A stretch of DNA of 64,000 nucleotides from Microvelia longipes (Eukaryota; Arthropoda; Insecta; Hemiptera; Veliidae). The stretch lies in assembly GCA_018340805.1 (NCBI GenBank), contig JACMZG010001863.1, positions 52,757,730 to 52,821,729 of the forward strand, given 5' to 3'. The notes beneath the pieces were generated by a model. It ran no database searches, was not told the DNA's origin, and was given only the letters and a program-made list of their open reading frames with translations. Position 1 is the first letter of the stretch; every line of letters starts with the position of its first letter. A program made the position numbers and the translations under genes. This document shows positions 23,801-29,945 of the stretch, piece by piece.

Positions 23801-24750
23801 AAAAAATAATAACAAGGTTACTAAACAAAGTTTTGAAGTATTTGACAAGGTTACTAAACAAAGTTTTGAAGTATTTGACAAGGTTACTAAACAATGTTTT
23901 GAAAGATTTGACAAGGTTACTAAACAAACTTTTAAAAGATTTGACAACTAGATTACTAAACTAACTTTTGAAAGATTTGACAACTAGGTTACTAAACAAA
24001 CTTTGAAAGATTTGACCACAAGGCTATTAAACAAACTTTTGAAAGATTGATAAATAATTATTTTAATAATGAGTTTGGAATTTGTACTGCTACTTAGTTT
24101 ATTCATGTTTTTATTATACAGGAATGTGTCAAGTTTGTTGACATTGTTTTGATTTTTAGTTTTACTGGTGTGTCCATAGAGATATATTACTAGAGGGGCC
24201 CTATTGGTTGAGTTTTGAAACATGGAAAAAGTAACCTGAGTACCTTCGACTATCAATGTAATGAAATAAACAGAAAAAAATACAGACTCTTACCCAGTAG
24301 AACGTTTAAAATACAAATCAAAACATAAAAAATGTCAAGGAAGACGAACATGATTAATATATTATAACCTTAATTCACTCTTCTGAGGAGGTTTAATAAG
24401 GTTACACAGAGCCCCTGAGAGCCCCAAAAAGATGTTTCAGGCCTCTAAATGAATTGAGATAGGCTATGCTCCCTCTAGTATATATCTCTTTGTGTGTGTG
24501 TGTGTATAACTACATTGTGATGAACTGTGTCAAACTATGATATGAAAACAAATAAATACATTACGAGTGTTTACGATTTCCACAAATTAGTTAACTTATT
24601 GGCCATATCTTGTCAATTGGCCATACTCTACTGTTGGTATATGTGTCTGGTTATATTTGCAGGGAATCGACCAAATCTTCTCTTAAACCCTATAACATGT
24701 CGGTTCAGCAAAGATCAGCCACACTTCCTGCCTCAACCAAACAGCAATAA
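1..24750 (+). CDS. Rok: Rho-associated protein kinase (ROCK), 3' half of gene, 11 exons
   Basis: Joined exons: 1-110, 7604-7858, 9272-9541, 9715-9808, 11377-11603, 12912-13170, 14138-14294, 16502-16580, 18115-18313, 19974-20184, 24663-24750. All phases match and give about 648 codons to a TAA. ROCK is a Ser/Thr kinase activated by RhoA-GTP; it phosphorylates myosin light chain, myosin phosphatase and LIM kinase at the actomyosin cortex. In order I see heptad-rich coiled coil (exons 1-4), a Rho-binding core containing AVNKLAEIMNRKD (exon 5), more coiled coil (exon 6), a PH domain starting at EGWLSVPN (exons 7-9), a C1 zinc finger inside the PH domain (exons 9-10), the second PH half with DEQKHWVNRL, and a Ser/Thr/Gln-rich tail. 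This order is diagnostic of ROCK. The kinase domain and proximal coiled coil are outside the window. Introns range from 173 bp to 7.5 kb and are packed with repeats. Confidence 0.96.
340..422 (+). mobile_element. SINE 3' end, (ATT)n-tailed
   Basis: Contains ACCTGAGGTGGTTCCCGCAG and GATGAGCCGCAAGGCTCTAA followed by CGGGCATT and an ATT-repeat tail. The same end is found on the minus strand of the complete SINE at 18346-18577 and of a fragment near 59066, so this is a 5'-truncated copy of the same family. Confidence 0.7.
673..1009. mobile_element. Two adjacent MITEs, ACACATGG family
   Basis: Each half (about 673-845 and 838-1009) begins and ends with inverted copies of a terminal sequence that includes TGACACATGG and CAGTTGACAGTGTGGGAAAA. 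They overlap at a shared TATACT-like junction. Related copies lie at 28523-28672 and 53743-54543. No coding capacity. Confidence 0.7.
1441..1760. mobile_element. TIR element with internal minisatellite
   Basis: The left end GCACCAAGGGAGTAAAGAAT is inverted at the right end as TTTTACTCCCAAGGTGC. Between them, 1490-1730 holds about six copies of a unit of about 36 bp containing GAGGCGAAGCCGAGGAAACC. Partial relatives occur at 26583-26700 and inverted at 43470-43810. Confidence 0.7.
2080..2521. mobile_element. Dispersed repeat, partial copy of the 34250-34865 element
   Basis: Shares a long internal stretch, including CTACTGCGGCAATATTGCTG and GAGCCAAAAATCTGG, and the terminal TGTGTTGATTTGATATGGA, with the TIR element at 34250-34865. 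The left terminal repeat is missing or too diverged to see. Confidence 0.65.
2779..3097. mobile_element. MITE, hAT-like, family CATAGAGATAT
   Basis: Terminal inverted repeats CATAGAGATATTATTACTAG and its near complement at the right end. Flanks CTTACAGT and CTTATAGT agree at 7 of 8 positions, as for an 8-bp target-site duplication. Copies elsewhere in this window: 24175, 34867, 35263 and 53891. Confidence 0.75.
3310..3900 (+). repeat. Dispersed repeat with CTGTTATCATCGTAG motif
   Basis: Shares TATAGGAAAAGTATTGTGTT, AAAGTTGTCTGTCTG and CTGTTATCATCGTAG with 56585-56950, and in inverse orientation with 17050-17460, 20385-20640 and 49255-49520. Only short stop-bounded reading frames are seen, so it is a non-coding dispersed family of unknown class. 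Confidence 0.65.
5930..6480. repeat. AT-rich irregular tandem repeat (TTTATTACAAT)
   Basis: About 550 bp of imperfect repeats of ATTTATTACAATTATTTATT and ATTTATTACCATT. Units are irregular (11-30 bp). Within the large ROCK intron; no coding potential. Confidence 0.85.
6822..7345. mobile_element. MITE, family CTTAGAATAATACTA
   Basis: Left end CTTAGAATAATACTAGTATA and right end TATATAGTATTATTCTAAG are inverted copies, with subterminal inverted stretches (GGAGCATAGGACTG, TTAAGACCACCAGTGAACTG). A clearer copy with a perfect 8-bp target duplication lies at 44613-45154. Ends 258 bp before ROCK exon 2. Confidence 0.75.
7604..7858 (+). CDS. Rok: ROCK exon 2 of window (coiled coil)
   Basis: Eighty-five codons, phase 0 to 0. 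The acceptor is TTGTTTAG and the donor GTAAGT. It encodes an uninterrupted coiled coil rich in Gln, Glu, Arg and Ala and ends with MRDLQEQLETEQAF, matching the ROCK segment MRELQDQLEAEQYF. The next exon continues with LYKTQ exactly as in the family. Confidence 0.95.
7859..9271 (+). other. ROCK intron with minisatellite
   Basis: AT-rich at 8030-8400. A more GC-rich patch at 8400-8670 has an open frame of 82 codons (8418-8666) with no recognisable family and no homology to ROCK, so I do not call it a gene. A small minisatellite follows at 8918-9050. Confidence 0.6.
8918..9050. repeat. Minisatellite, GATGAGGCTCTGTCAGTGC unit
   Basis: About five to six copies of a 24-bp unit around GATGAGGCTCTGTCAGTG, diverged in the middle positions. 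GC-richer than the surrounding intron. Confidence 0.85.
9272..9541 (+). CDS. Rok: ROCK exon 3 of window (coiled coil)
   Basis: Ninety codons, phase 0 to 0, with acceptor TTTTACAG and donor GTTAGT. It starts GLYKTQADELKEELDDK, the conserved LYKTQVKELKEE stretch of ROCK, and continues as coiled coil. The reading frame is open upstream into the intron, but the acceptor and the family alignment set the exon start at 9272. Confidence 0.95.
9715..9808 (+). CDS. Rok: ROCK exon 4 of window (coiled coil before Rho-binding region)
   Basis: Thirty-one codons plus one base, entering in phase 0 and leaving in phase 1. Acceptor GATTCAG, donor GTACGT. It codes FRERE followed by a basic and acidic coiled coil ending MRMMQQ. 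The intron before it is only 173 bp, the shortest in this part of the gene. Confidence 0.9.
9809..11376 (+). other. ROCK intron upstream of the Rho-binding exon
   Basis: From 9809 to about 10780 I see nothing beyond AT-rich unique-looking sequence. The remainder is the minisatellite at 10800-11355 that runs up to the splice acceptor. Confidence 0.6.
10800..11355. repeat. Minisatellite, 45-bp ACAACATGTATGTATG unit
   Basis: About 13 copies of a unit of about 45 bp built from TATTTTGTAAACAATATAAT and ACAACATGTATGTATGTGTG. Open frames in it on both strands (up to 137 codons) are repeat translations and not genes. The last copy ends 20 bp before the acceptor of the ROCK Rho-binding exon. Confidence 0.92.
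11377..11603 (+). CDS. Rok: ROCK exon 5 of window (Rho-binding region)
   Basis: Completes a split Asp codon and runs 75 further codons to phase 0. It contains AQAVNKLAEIMNRKDL, nearly identical to the C-terminal part of the ROCK Rho-binding domain that contacts switch regions of RhoA-GTP. A Ser-rich linker follows, then ELKKKEKECRKLQQEI, also conserved. The acceptor (AATACAG) lies about 20 bp after the end of a minisatellite made of 45-bp units, so the natural branch-point region is repeat-derived. Confidence 0.96.
11690..11985. repeat. (AT)n-rich microsatellite
   Basis: About 300 bp composed nearly only of A and T in AT and TATAT runs with scattered interruptions. Lies in a ROCK intron. Length is likely variable and prone to assembly error. 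Confidence 0.95.
12405..12770 (+). mobile_element. Degenerate tRNA-derived SINE-like region with MITE fragment
   Basis: ATAGTCCTGTAGATAAGGC resembles a Pol III A box, and GAGTTCCATGTTAAAGCC sits where a B box would be, though decayed. Positions 12565-12690 hold the left portion of the CTTAGAATAATACTA MITE family (AATAATATAGAAGGAGCATA). A second B-box-like GGTTTAATCCC lies near 12720, followed by AAT repeats. Family assignment is uncertain. Confidence 0.4.
12912..13170 (+). CDS. Rok: ROCK exon 6 of window (distal coiled coil and linker to PH)
   Basis: Eighty-six codons plus one base. Acceptor TTTTATAG, donor GTATTG. Starts EREKFIFESNKWQKE (family: EREKFNQMVVKHQKE), passes through coiled coil MQSQLIEESSAKLKLQMEL and ends in a Ser/Asp-rich linker that leads to the PH domain. 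Confidence 0.95.
13171..14137 (+). other. ROCK intron with hammerhead-like motif and G16 run
   Basis: Contains the hammerhead-like motif at 13400-13443 (minus strand), A-rich sequence at 13450-13600 and a run of sixteen G at 13764-13779. Nothing else recognisable. Confidence 0.6.
13400..13443 (-). ncRNA. Hammerhead-ribozyme-like motif
   Basis: Read on the minus strand: GCA, CTGATGA, an extra T, a hairpin with stem GACCT/AGGTC, GAAA, a short GTGCTT segment, then TGC pairing with the first GCA. This is the layout of a hammerhead core (CUGANGA, stem II, GAAA, stem III, stem I). The T between CTGATGA and stem II departs from the canonical core. It belongs to a dispersed family in this window. 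Confidence 0.3.
14138..14294 (+). CDS. Rok: ROCK exon 7 of window (PH domain, first strands)
   Basis: Enters in phase 1 and leaves in phase 2. Acceptor TTGTAG, donor GTAAAA. Encodes the start of the PH domain: ESRLEGWLSVPN, HGWRKKYVVVSSKKI and FYNSDQDKD, matching ROCK almost residue for residue. The basic WRKK segment is in the phosphoinositide-binding face in related PH domains. Confidence 0.96.
14407..15372. repeat. Minisatellite, 28-bp AGACCTGTTTGCTTATCCTG unit
   Basis: More than thirty copies of a 28-bp unit, AGACCTGTTTGCTTATCCTG plus ACTACTTC or ACTACTTT. Starts about 110 bp after the donor of ROCK exon 7 (14294). The central copies are nearly identical and the edges carry single-base deletions. 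Confidence 0.95.
15575..15955. repeat. Self-complementary tandem repeat
   Basis: Repeats of CTTTTCCTACTTTTTTAGTA followed by GGAAAAGTAGGAAACCTCC. Each unit holds inverted TCCTACTTTT and AAAAGTAGGA, so every copy can fold on itself. About six copies, in a ROCK intron. Confidence 0.9.
16502..16580 (+). CDS. Rok: ROCK exon 8 of window (PH domain)
   Basis: Short exon of 79 bases, phase 2 to 0. Acceptor TTTACAG, donor GTATAT. Codes SKVFHVRSVTQGDVIRADA and then IPRIFQ, equivalent to FHVRPVTQGDVYRAE and IPKIFQ of vertebrate ROCK. Too short for simple ORF finding but certain by phase and homology. Confidence 0.94.
17050..17460 (-). repeat. Dispersed repeat, inverse copy of the 3310-3900 family
   Basis: The minus strand carries the ACAAAGTTGTCTGTCTGA and TGTTATCATAGTAACTCC stretches of the family, and a TCTCATTATCAGCATAAG segment matching the one near 3705 and 56915. 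Confidence 0.6.
17575..17795. mobile_element. Small foldback element with hammerhead-like motif in each arm
   Basis: Left arm GCAAAGACATTTCACCCATC is inverted at the right end as GATGGGTGAAATGTCATTGC. Read outward on the minus strand, the left arm gives CTGATGA, T, GCCC-hairpin-GGGT, GAAA, TGTC. The right arm has CTGATGC instead of CTGATGA, so its core is damaged. Confidence 0.55.
17581..17620 (-). ncRNA. Hammerhead-ribozyme-like motif
   Basis: CTGATGA, extra T, stem GCCC/GGGT with an 8-base loop, GAAA, then TGTC. The closing stem I is weak (AGC with GCT, with unpaired bases), so activity is doubtful. Confidence 0.22.
18115..18313 (+). CDS. Rok: ROCK exon 9 of window (PH and first half of C1 finger)
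   Basis: Sixty-six codons plus one base. Acceptor TTTTCAG. Codes LLYAGEGEARK (PH) then the C1 finger: HEFLQISFHMPTTCEVC and KPLWHMFKPPPALEC. The donor is GTAAGG at 18314, giving a split Arg codon so that CRRC is rebuilt across the junction. A SINE target-site duplication begins only 20 bp beyond this donor. Confidence 0.96.
18346..18577 (-). mobile_element. tRNA-derived SINE, complete, with 13-bp target duplication
   Basis: Flanked by perfect direct repeats AATTACTATCTTA at 18333-18345 and 18578-18590. On the minus strand it starts with a tRNA-like head: TGGCCGTGATCATAAAGGCG as A-box region, then GGGGTTCGCAGCCCGGG with the B box. A body follows with ACCTGAGGTGGTTCCCGCAG and an A/T-rich tail. 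The insertion point is 20 bp beyond the ROCK exon 9 donor. Confidence 0.9.
18640..19020 (+). pseudogene. Non-LTR retrotransposon 3' fragment (reverse transcriptase C-terminus)
   Basis: From 18713 the frame reads FNSLEKDIQDLKTFKKYVKE, then YLIENPFYSHQEFVNRF. This is the typical C-terminal end of jockey-like reverse transcriptases (FN.LP..I....TFK..LK.YL.....YS..EF). A stop lies just upstream in frame, so only the last part of the ORF is left. The region ends in TACTTGG repeats directly before a foldback element. Confidence 0.65.
19021..19665. mobile_element. Foldback element, GGGAACC / GTACTACTTC family (left-truncated)
   Basis: Inverted arms share AGTCTGCCTATC and GATAGGCAGACTATG-type ends and inner stretches ATCGGATAACTT and AGTTATCCGATTTT. 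The right end with AAATGAGTCACATTTTTTCA is present; the matching outer part of the left arm is missing. Copies lie at 29284-29945, 39880-40395 and 50148-50853. Confidence 0.75.
19974..20184 (+). CDS. Rok: ROCK exon 10 of window (second half of C1 finger and PH)
   Basis: Acceptor GTGTGTAG, donor GTGAGA. Codes the rest of the C1 finger (CHIKVHKEHLERKEDSIAPC), with zinc ligands C, C, H, H and C spaced as in ROCK, whose C1 uses an atypical His. The PH domain then resumes: CKLNYDP, ELLILASNQDEQKHWVNRL. Ends ISPR in phase 2. The phase fits exon 24663-24750 directly. Confidence 0.95.
20200..20360. repeat. A-rich short tandem repeat
   Basis: Imperfect repeats of GTACATGGAAAAAAACAC and GGGAAAAAAATCACCCCG. 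It resembles, in inverse orientation, the TTTTTTCCATGTAC repeats at 20690-20920, so the two flank the dispersed repeat between them as loosely inverted arms. Confidence 0.75.
20385..20640 (-). repeat. Dispersed repeat, inverse copy of the 3310-3900 family
   Basis: The minus strand carries the TATAGGAAAAG, AAAGTTGTCTGTCTGA and GTTATCATCGTAGCTCC blocks of the family. Confidence 0.65.
20690..20920. repeat. Minisatellite, 27-bp TTTTTTCCATGTACTTTATT unit
   Basis: About eight copies of a 27-bp unit, TTTTTTCCATGTACTTTATT plus TCTCTGTA. Long open frames across it (94 and 125 codons) are repeat translations. Its pyrimidine-rich end forms the acceptor-like site at 20921. Confidence 0.92.
20922..21033 (+). 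CDS. Possible alternative ROCK terminal exon or cryptic exon
   Basis: A strong pyrimidine-rich acceptor ends at 20921. In ROCK phase 2 the sequence reads RYPKVSVHDPYRYLFIAK and continues to a TAG at 21031-21033, about 37 residues. An internal GTGAGT at 20932 would instead make a 10-bp microexon that shifts the last exon to a short GIDQIFS end. No family resemblance is visible for either product, so this may be a cryptic site next to a pyrimidine-rich repeat. Confidence 0.25.
21113..24050. repeat. Intronic satellite, 36-bp unit, about 80 copies
   Basis: Unit GATTTGACAACTAGGTTACT plus AAACAAACTTTTGAAA. A 32-bp variant lacks the ACTA. A block with AGTTTTAAAAAAAATTAATA recurs near 22503, 23338 and 23586, and in altered form elsewhere, showing higher-order repetition. 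It fills two thirds of the last ROCK intron. Confidence 0.97.
24175..24492. mobile_element. MITE, hAT-like, family CATAGAGATAT
   Basis: Left end CATAGAGATATATTACTAGA and right end CTCTAGTATATATCTCTTTG are inverted copies. Flanks GGTGTGTC and TGTGTGTG are similar, but the right one is within a GT microsatellite. Internally close to the copy at 2779-3097. Confidence 0.75.
24663..24750 (+). CDS. Rok: ROCK terminal coding exon
   Basis: Acceptor TATTTGCAG. Joined in phase 2 to exon 10 it reads ESTKSSLKPYNMSVQQRS then ATLPASTKQQ and TAA at 24748-24750. The Ser/Thr/Gln-rich basic tail is the expected end for an insect ROCK. Read in the other two frames the exon gives only very short peptides, which supports the phase-2 join and the direct skip over the possible exon at 20922. 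Confidence 0.85.
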
Positions 24751-26216
24751 CATATCTTCCACCAGTATATTCTGCAAACTTATTTAATTTTCTTATAAAC
24801 ATTGTTGAAATTCTTCCACTAAAGGACTTATCTATTTGTTATTCCTCCGGAATATTGCATCAATCCACCAACTATTTTTTTTTTGTAATTTAAATTAATT
24901 TAAAAACACGTTGATTTAAACTTTAAAATCATGTTTAAACTTAAATGAATTCAACTCTATAAATGTTGAACTTAAAACTTAATTGAAAGTAAAAGATAAG
25001 TCCTTTTAAAGTCAAGAAGTTTGTTTATTTGTATATTTTACCAGTGATATCATGTTTGTAAGATATTTGTTAAAAACTTTGTGAAAAAATTATTCAAAGC
25101 AGCAGCAAATGTGTAAAATTAACTGTGATATTTTTAATTGAAAAAAAACCTGGTGCTGCAAAAATATATCTGAGGGATGAGAGTGTTTTACTGGCGTTCT
25201 TTTTAACAATATATATGTAAACAATTATTTTAATTTGTTCTAATAAAGAAAATCTCTGGTCTGAAAATTCGCAAGTCATGTGCGCCATGCTTTTCTTTTA
25301 ATCTAGTAAATAATGATATATTGACTTTCCTCTTTTTAAATCTTTCATTGAAGAATAACAAGATAATTTTAACAAAATCCAACAATTTTTTTATTCCAAA
25401 TTATTAATAATTAAATTATTTGCAAATTTCATAAATTACGATAAAATATTATAGACAAAGCAAGTGTTTGCAGTTTTTTGTTTTTTTTTGTGAATTTTCA
25501 AAGAAAAAAAAAGAAATGAGGTTCTCGTTTAACTTCTTGGTTGGCTTGGAAACTTCACCAGTTATACCAATTTCGTCTGTTTTATTTAAAGAAAAAACTT
25601 TAAAACACTCCACTTCTGATGCATTTTAAAATGTTTTTAATTATTTTCTATTTTATGTATTCACAGGTGCCTCAGTTTTTCCAAAAAAAAATAATATATA
25701 ATTAATTATTTAAAAAATTAACTTTAACAGTATTTATTTTAATGATTGCTCCAATTTGTGTTTTTTTTTTGGCTTTGTTATGTGTATATGTTTTTAAATA
25801 TTTTTTTTTTTTTTAAGTTAGTATTTGTTAAAATAAAATACAAAATAATAAAACATTTGTTAACTGCTGAATTCAATGGACTAATTATTGGTTTAACAGC
25901 TGCCATTTAATTTTAATTTCTGTTAAGGTCTAACTTTGTTGGCAGTAATGTTACTGGCTTCATGTATAGTGGAATTATTCATTGCAGATATGAAGGCAGG
26001 TTTTAAGATAATTTTATCTTATCTTTGTATCTTATCTTTATCTTTGTATTTTTTTATTACTATCAAGGATTTTAACATCTCTTTGTTTTTTAAATCCTTT
26101 CTTTGAAAAAGAAACCAAACTTAATCTTATAATGGGTGGGTAAATGACTTTTGTCAATTGCTCAATTTAAATAAAATTTCATCTTTTACTGGAGAAAAAA
26201 GTTAGAAGTGACATAA

Positions 26217-26503
26217 TGGTAAATATTTACAATTAAAAAGGTTGTATTTACCGCAATCGAAGAACAATCGTTGTATTGAAGAAGCAATCGAAGAATCAGC
26301 TACCGTCGATACTTCACTATCTTCAGAGGGCTCGTCGTGCTCATTGAGACGAGAAGTTAATCACTGATTTAACTTTATTAGTTGAGAGCTCGAGTCCCTG
26401 TCTGGTGCTGATGGCGTTATGCCGAAACCGGTCCAGGGATATTTATATCCAACAGCAAGTATCGACGGTAGCTGATTCTTCAATTGTAAATATTTACGTT
26501 ATT
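26217..26503. mobile_element. Inverted-repeat element with partial hammerhead-like motif
   Basis: Ends: GTAAATATTTACAATT and AATTGTAAATATTTAC, with inner arms GAATCAGCTACCGTCGATAC and GTATCGACGGTAGCTGATTC. The right half holds GCTGATGGCGTTATGCCGAA followed by ACCGGTC, close to the motif at 38116 but missing three bases, so the CTGANGA core is not intact. A related longer element lies at 32199-33022. Confidence 0.65.
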
Positions 26504-26582
26504 TCAGAATATTAAAATTAATACCGTAAACGGGGATATGGAGGTCAAAATTAGTTTTGTTTGAAGATATTAAAAGTTGTTT

Positions 26583-26700
26583 GTGCACCAAGGGAGTAAA
26601 GAATGCTATTATTTCCCTGAGCAGTTAATTGGTTCCTGAGAAAACAAAAGCTGAGGGAACCAAAGCATTCAGCTACCGAGTCAAAGCCGAGCTCCAACTT
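26583..26700 (+). repeat. Partial copy of the GCACCAAGGGAGTAAAG element
   Basis: GTGCACCAAGGGAGTAAAGA, then ATTATTTCCCTGAGCAG and GAGGGAACCAAAGC, as at the left end of the element at 1441-1760. Confidence 0.6.
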
Positions 26701-27495
26701 TTCTTTAAGTTTTATTATACTTCATAAAAATCCAGTGGATTTGGAATGGGATTCTATCCTACTATTGAAAGGCTTTACAAAACAAACAAATGTTAGATAT
26801 AAAACTATTTATTTTGGTGCAGTTTACACCCACTATGCATAGAGGGTTTAATTTTTATTAATGTTAACCATAATATGTTTATTATAATTATAATAAATAT
26901 ATGTATTGTAAATTTTGTAAATGACAGTCTTCCATGAACATTTATTTGTATTATTAGTGAAAATATATTTTTTTATTGGGGATTTAATTTTTTTTAAAGT
27001 CTGTAATTTAAGAATATGGGTTATATTTAAGAAGTTGTTCTTAAGTGGGGTGAGACTTTCCCTGTTGTTAAAGCATATCAATAAGTCTTACTCAAACTCA
27101 AGTACTCCTCTCAAATACCTACCTGAGTGTTTTATTTATAAAGCTAGTTTTGTTTTTTATTTATTTTTTTAGATAAATTAATATGTGAGGATAGGATGAG
27201 ATTGAGATAACACCTTTTCCCAATATGTATGTAACTTATTTAAGTTACAATGATTGAGTGGGATGTTAAAATAAAATCTGTTATTTTTTAACCACATTGT
27301 TTTGTTTTTCAAAGTATGTTAAAAAAACAATATATAGTATATTAAATATATTATATTATCAAGTAAAAATTTTTTCTAAACAAGTTTATTATAAACCAAA
27401 AAAAAAAAAAATAATAATAATAAACTGCATAAGCTACTGTGTAATTGTCATAAAGATTAAACTCTCCTTGTGGTGTTCGTATTAATGTAGATGGT

Positions 27496-27545
27496 AAATT
27501 GGACGTTTCACTTCCACTGTGGGAAGCATCTTCAGGAAGTAAGCA
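27496..27545 (-). ncRNA. Hammerhead-ribozyme-like motif, damaged stem I
   Basis: The minus strand reads CTGAAGA, T, stem GCTTCC/GGAAGT, GAAA, CGTC. Core and stems II and III look intact, but the flanks that should form stem I do not pair, so I expect no activity. Confidence 0.2.
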
Positions 27546-27721
27546 CATCATGGATAAAAACACAATGCTCTACAAAAATGAACTGAGTTTAGTTTCAGCT
27601 CTACGAAACTAATTTCGCTTTCTTAGAGCATTCTGAACGCATCAATGATAATAATCAGTTAGAAAAATTCTCTCCACAGCTTCAATGGTTTAATCAAAAC
27701 ATTATTGATGCCAAAAAGAGG

Positions 27722-27734
27722 AATATATATATAT

Positions 27735-27826
<92 letters not shown>
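27722..27826. repeat. (AT)n microsatellite
   Basis: About 105 bp of nearly pure AT dinucleotide repeat. Confidence 0.97.
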
Positions 27827-27833
<7 letters not shown>

Positions 27834-28522
27834 CACTATACTATACTATATAAATGTATATGATCTTCTTTCTGGTTCTGATTTTTTCAAGCTGTTTCAG
27901 CTGGTTTTGATTAAATCAATAAACATTGTGGAGAGACTTTCTGTACTGATAATTACAATACACTCCACCCGCTCTATACCTAATTAATATCCATGATGTC
28001 TTACATCTCTTGAGATATGTTCCACATTGAAAACTAAGCATCATTGACACTGTCACTATTGTATGACCTTAATCTTTACCTTAATAATAATCAGAATCCT
28101 TTAAGATCCAAACATTTTCTATGGAGGTGTAAAAGATTTTTTTAAAGAAATAGTTTAGAAGCTAAGAATGATCATAATTAGACTAATTAAACTTATATTC
28201 TTAAGTTTTATTAGTCTGTTGAGATAAGAGAACAGTTTCTTAATAAAGCTATTCATTTTATAAAACAAATTTTCTGAAAAAAGTGCTAATTATGTCAGTT
28301 GTTCGATTGACCGCCATACTATAAAATAATCGGTAACTTGGGTTACTGATTATTACTCCTAGTTATTTAACTCAATCTCCTTTTATCTTTCACTGCTTCA
28401 GCTTGTATACAAATATTTATATTTATTGTGATGTGAAACCTCCGCATGGGGTGCATTTTTATTGTGTATTATTTTTATTTAGCCTTTGGGTTGTAACTTG
28501 AAACCAACGTCGGCTTTATAGT

Positions 28523-28672
28523 TAGAGTATAACACATGGTTATACTTAAGTTCACAGCGTTGGAAAATAATGCCAAAGAGACAATGAGGTTTATTATGGA
28601 CCAACCTCATTGATTCATTAACATTATTTTTCCACACTGTCAACTGATTATAACCATGTGCAATACTATAGT
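28523..28672. mobile_element. MITE, ACACATGG family, short copy
   Basis: Left GAGTATAACACATGGTTATA and right ATAACCATGTGCAATACT are inverted copies, with inner GGAAAATAATGCC and ATTATTTTTCC. About 150 bp, the same size as each unit of the pair at 673-1009. Confidence 0.7.
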
Positions 28673-29206
28673 AGCTTGTTAGTTTTAAGTCATTATTGTT
28701 TTCACTAAATTATATGAAATCAATTTATTAATAATTATTTTTTTTAAGAAAAAATTGTATCTGAGTTTGATGAAATTGTTTCGCTGTTTATATTTTGACA
28801 ATAATTCATTAAATTATTTATATCTTACTCAATGTCAATGCTTTGTGAATTGACTAGTATTATTATTATTATTCTCGATACGAGTTCTTTTTTAAATCTT
28901 AAGTAAATAATACCAAACAAAAATCTTTTCTCTTATTATATTATGGTTCCATACTATGGTATATCTTTTAGATTTCGACGCATAATTTGAAGGACAACTC
29001 TGGGCTCTGGTTCCCACCATGAGAATGCACTACTACCAACTGTGCCAAAATTAATTGCCCTAGTTGAAGTGACATCATAGGTGTTACCTTCTACAGATTA
29101 AGTTGATTTAAAAATCTTTTAAATGGTTAACTTCACTTTTTATAGACAAAATTATTTGTTGTTCATAAAAAAGTGACCATTTGATGTTACCGAGTTTAGC
29201 ACTAGA

Positions 29207-29207
29207 A

Positions 29208-29283
<76 letters not shown>
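29207..29283. repeat. (AT)n microsatellite
   Basis: About 77 bp of pure AT repeat abutting the left end of a foldback element. Confidence 0.97.
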
Positions 29284-29287
<4 letters not shown>

Positions 29288-29945
29288 TCATTTTGTACTA
29301 CTTCAAACCAAATTTTTCTGAAAATATGAAGAAAAAACATAGTCTTCCTATACAGAGTTGAGCCCTTTATATGATTGAGCATGCTCAAAATTTTATAAAA
29401 TTGCACAAATTTTAGTTTTGCACACGACCCTAGGGGTCGTGTGCAAAACATGAAGAGAACATTTTTTAAAGCTGATAAAATGTTCTGTAAAACAAATGTT
29501 TAATCATCATAATCGGATGACTATAACCAAAGTTATGGTTCTTTCAAAAACACCAAAAAAATTGCTAATTTATGCAAAGTCACCGAATTTCTTTGAACAA
29601 ATATTGACTTCATGTGCATTTTTTTGGTCATTTAACAAATGTCATAGCTTTAGTTGTAGTTATCCGATTTTGACAAAAAAACACTCGTTTTATAGAAAAT
29701 TGTATCAGCTTTAAAAAATGTTCCCTTCATGTTTTACACAGGACCTACAGGGAACCACTTATTTCAAGAAAACTGAAATTAGTTGGATTTTATAAAATTT
29801 TGAGCGAGCCCACTTATATGAAGGGCACCACTCTAGATAGGCAGTCTATGTTTTTTCTTCATAATTTAAGGTATATTTTCAAAAATTGGTTTGAAATAGT
29901 ACAAAATGAGTCGCATTTTTTTAAGCCTGTCTCTTGGACTATAAT
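29284..29945. mobile_element. Foldback element, GGGAACC / GTACTACTTC family
   Basis: Left arm starts GTCTCATTTTGTACTACTTC and the right arm ends with its inverse, GAAATAGTACAAAATGAGTC. Inner inverted blocks include CGGATGACTATAACC and GTAGTTATCCG. Same family as 50148-50853. An (AT)n tract directly abuts the left end. Confidence 0.8.

Larger units (their letters stand above)
20185..24662 (+). other. Last ROCK intron, 4.5 kb, mostly satellite
   Basis: Contains two A/T-biased minisatellite arms (20200-20360 and 20690-20920), a dispersed repeat between them, a possible alternative exon at 20922, a 2.9-kb satellite and a MITE. Only about 24493-24662 lacks a repeat. Confidence 0.8.

Noticed and set aside
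21113..24050. Regularly repeated 36-bp units as a CRISPR-like array
   Set aside because: There are no unique spacers: the whole unit repeats, in a eukaryotic intron. It is a satellite.
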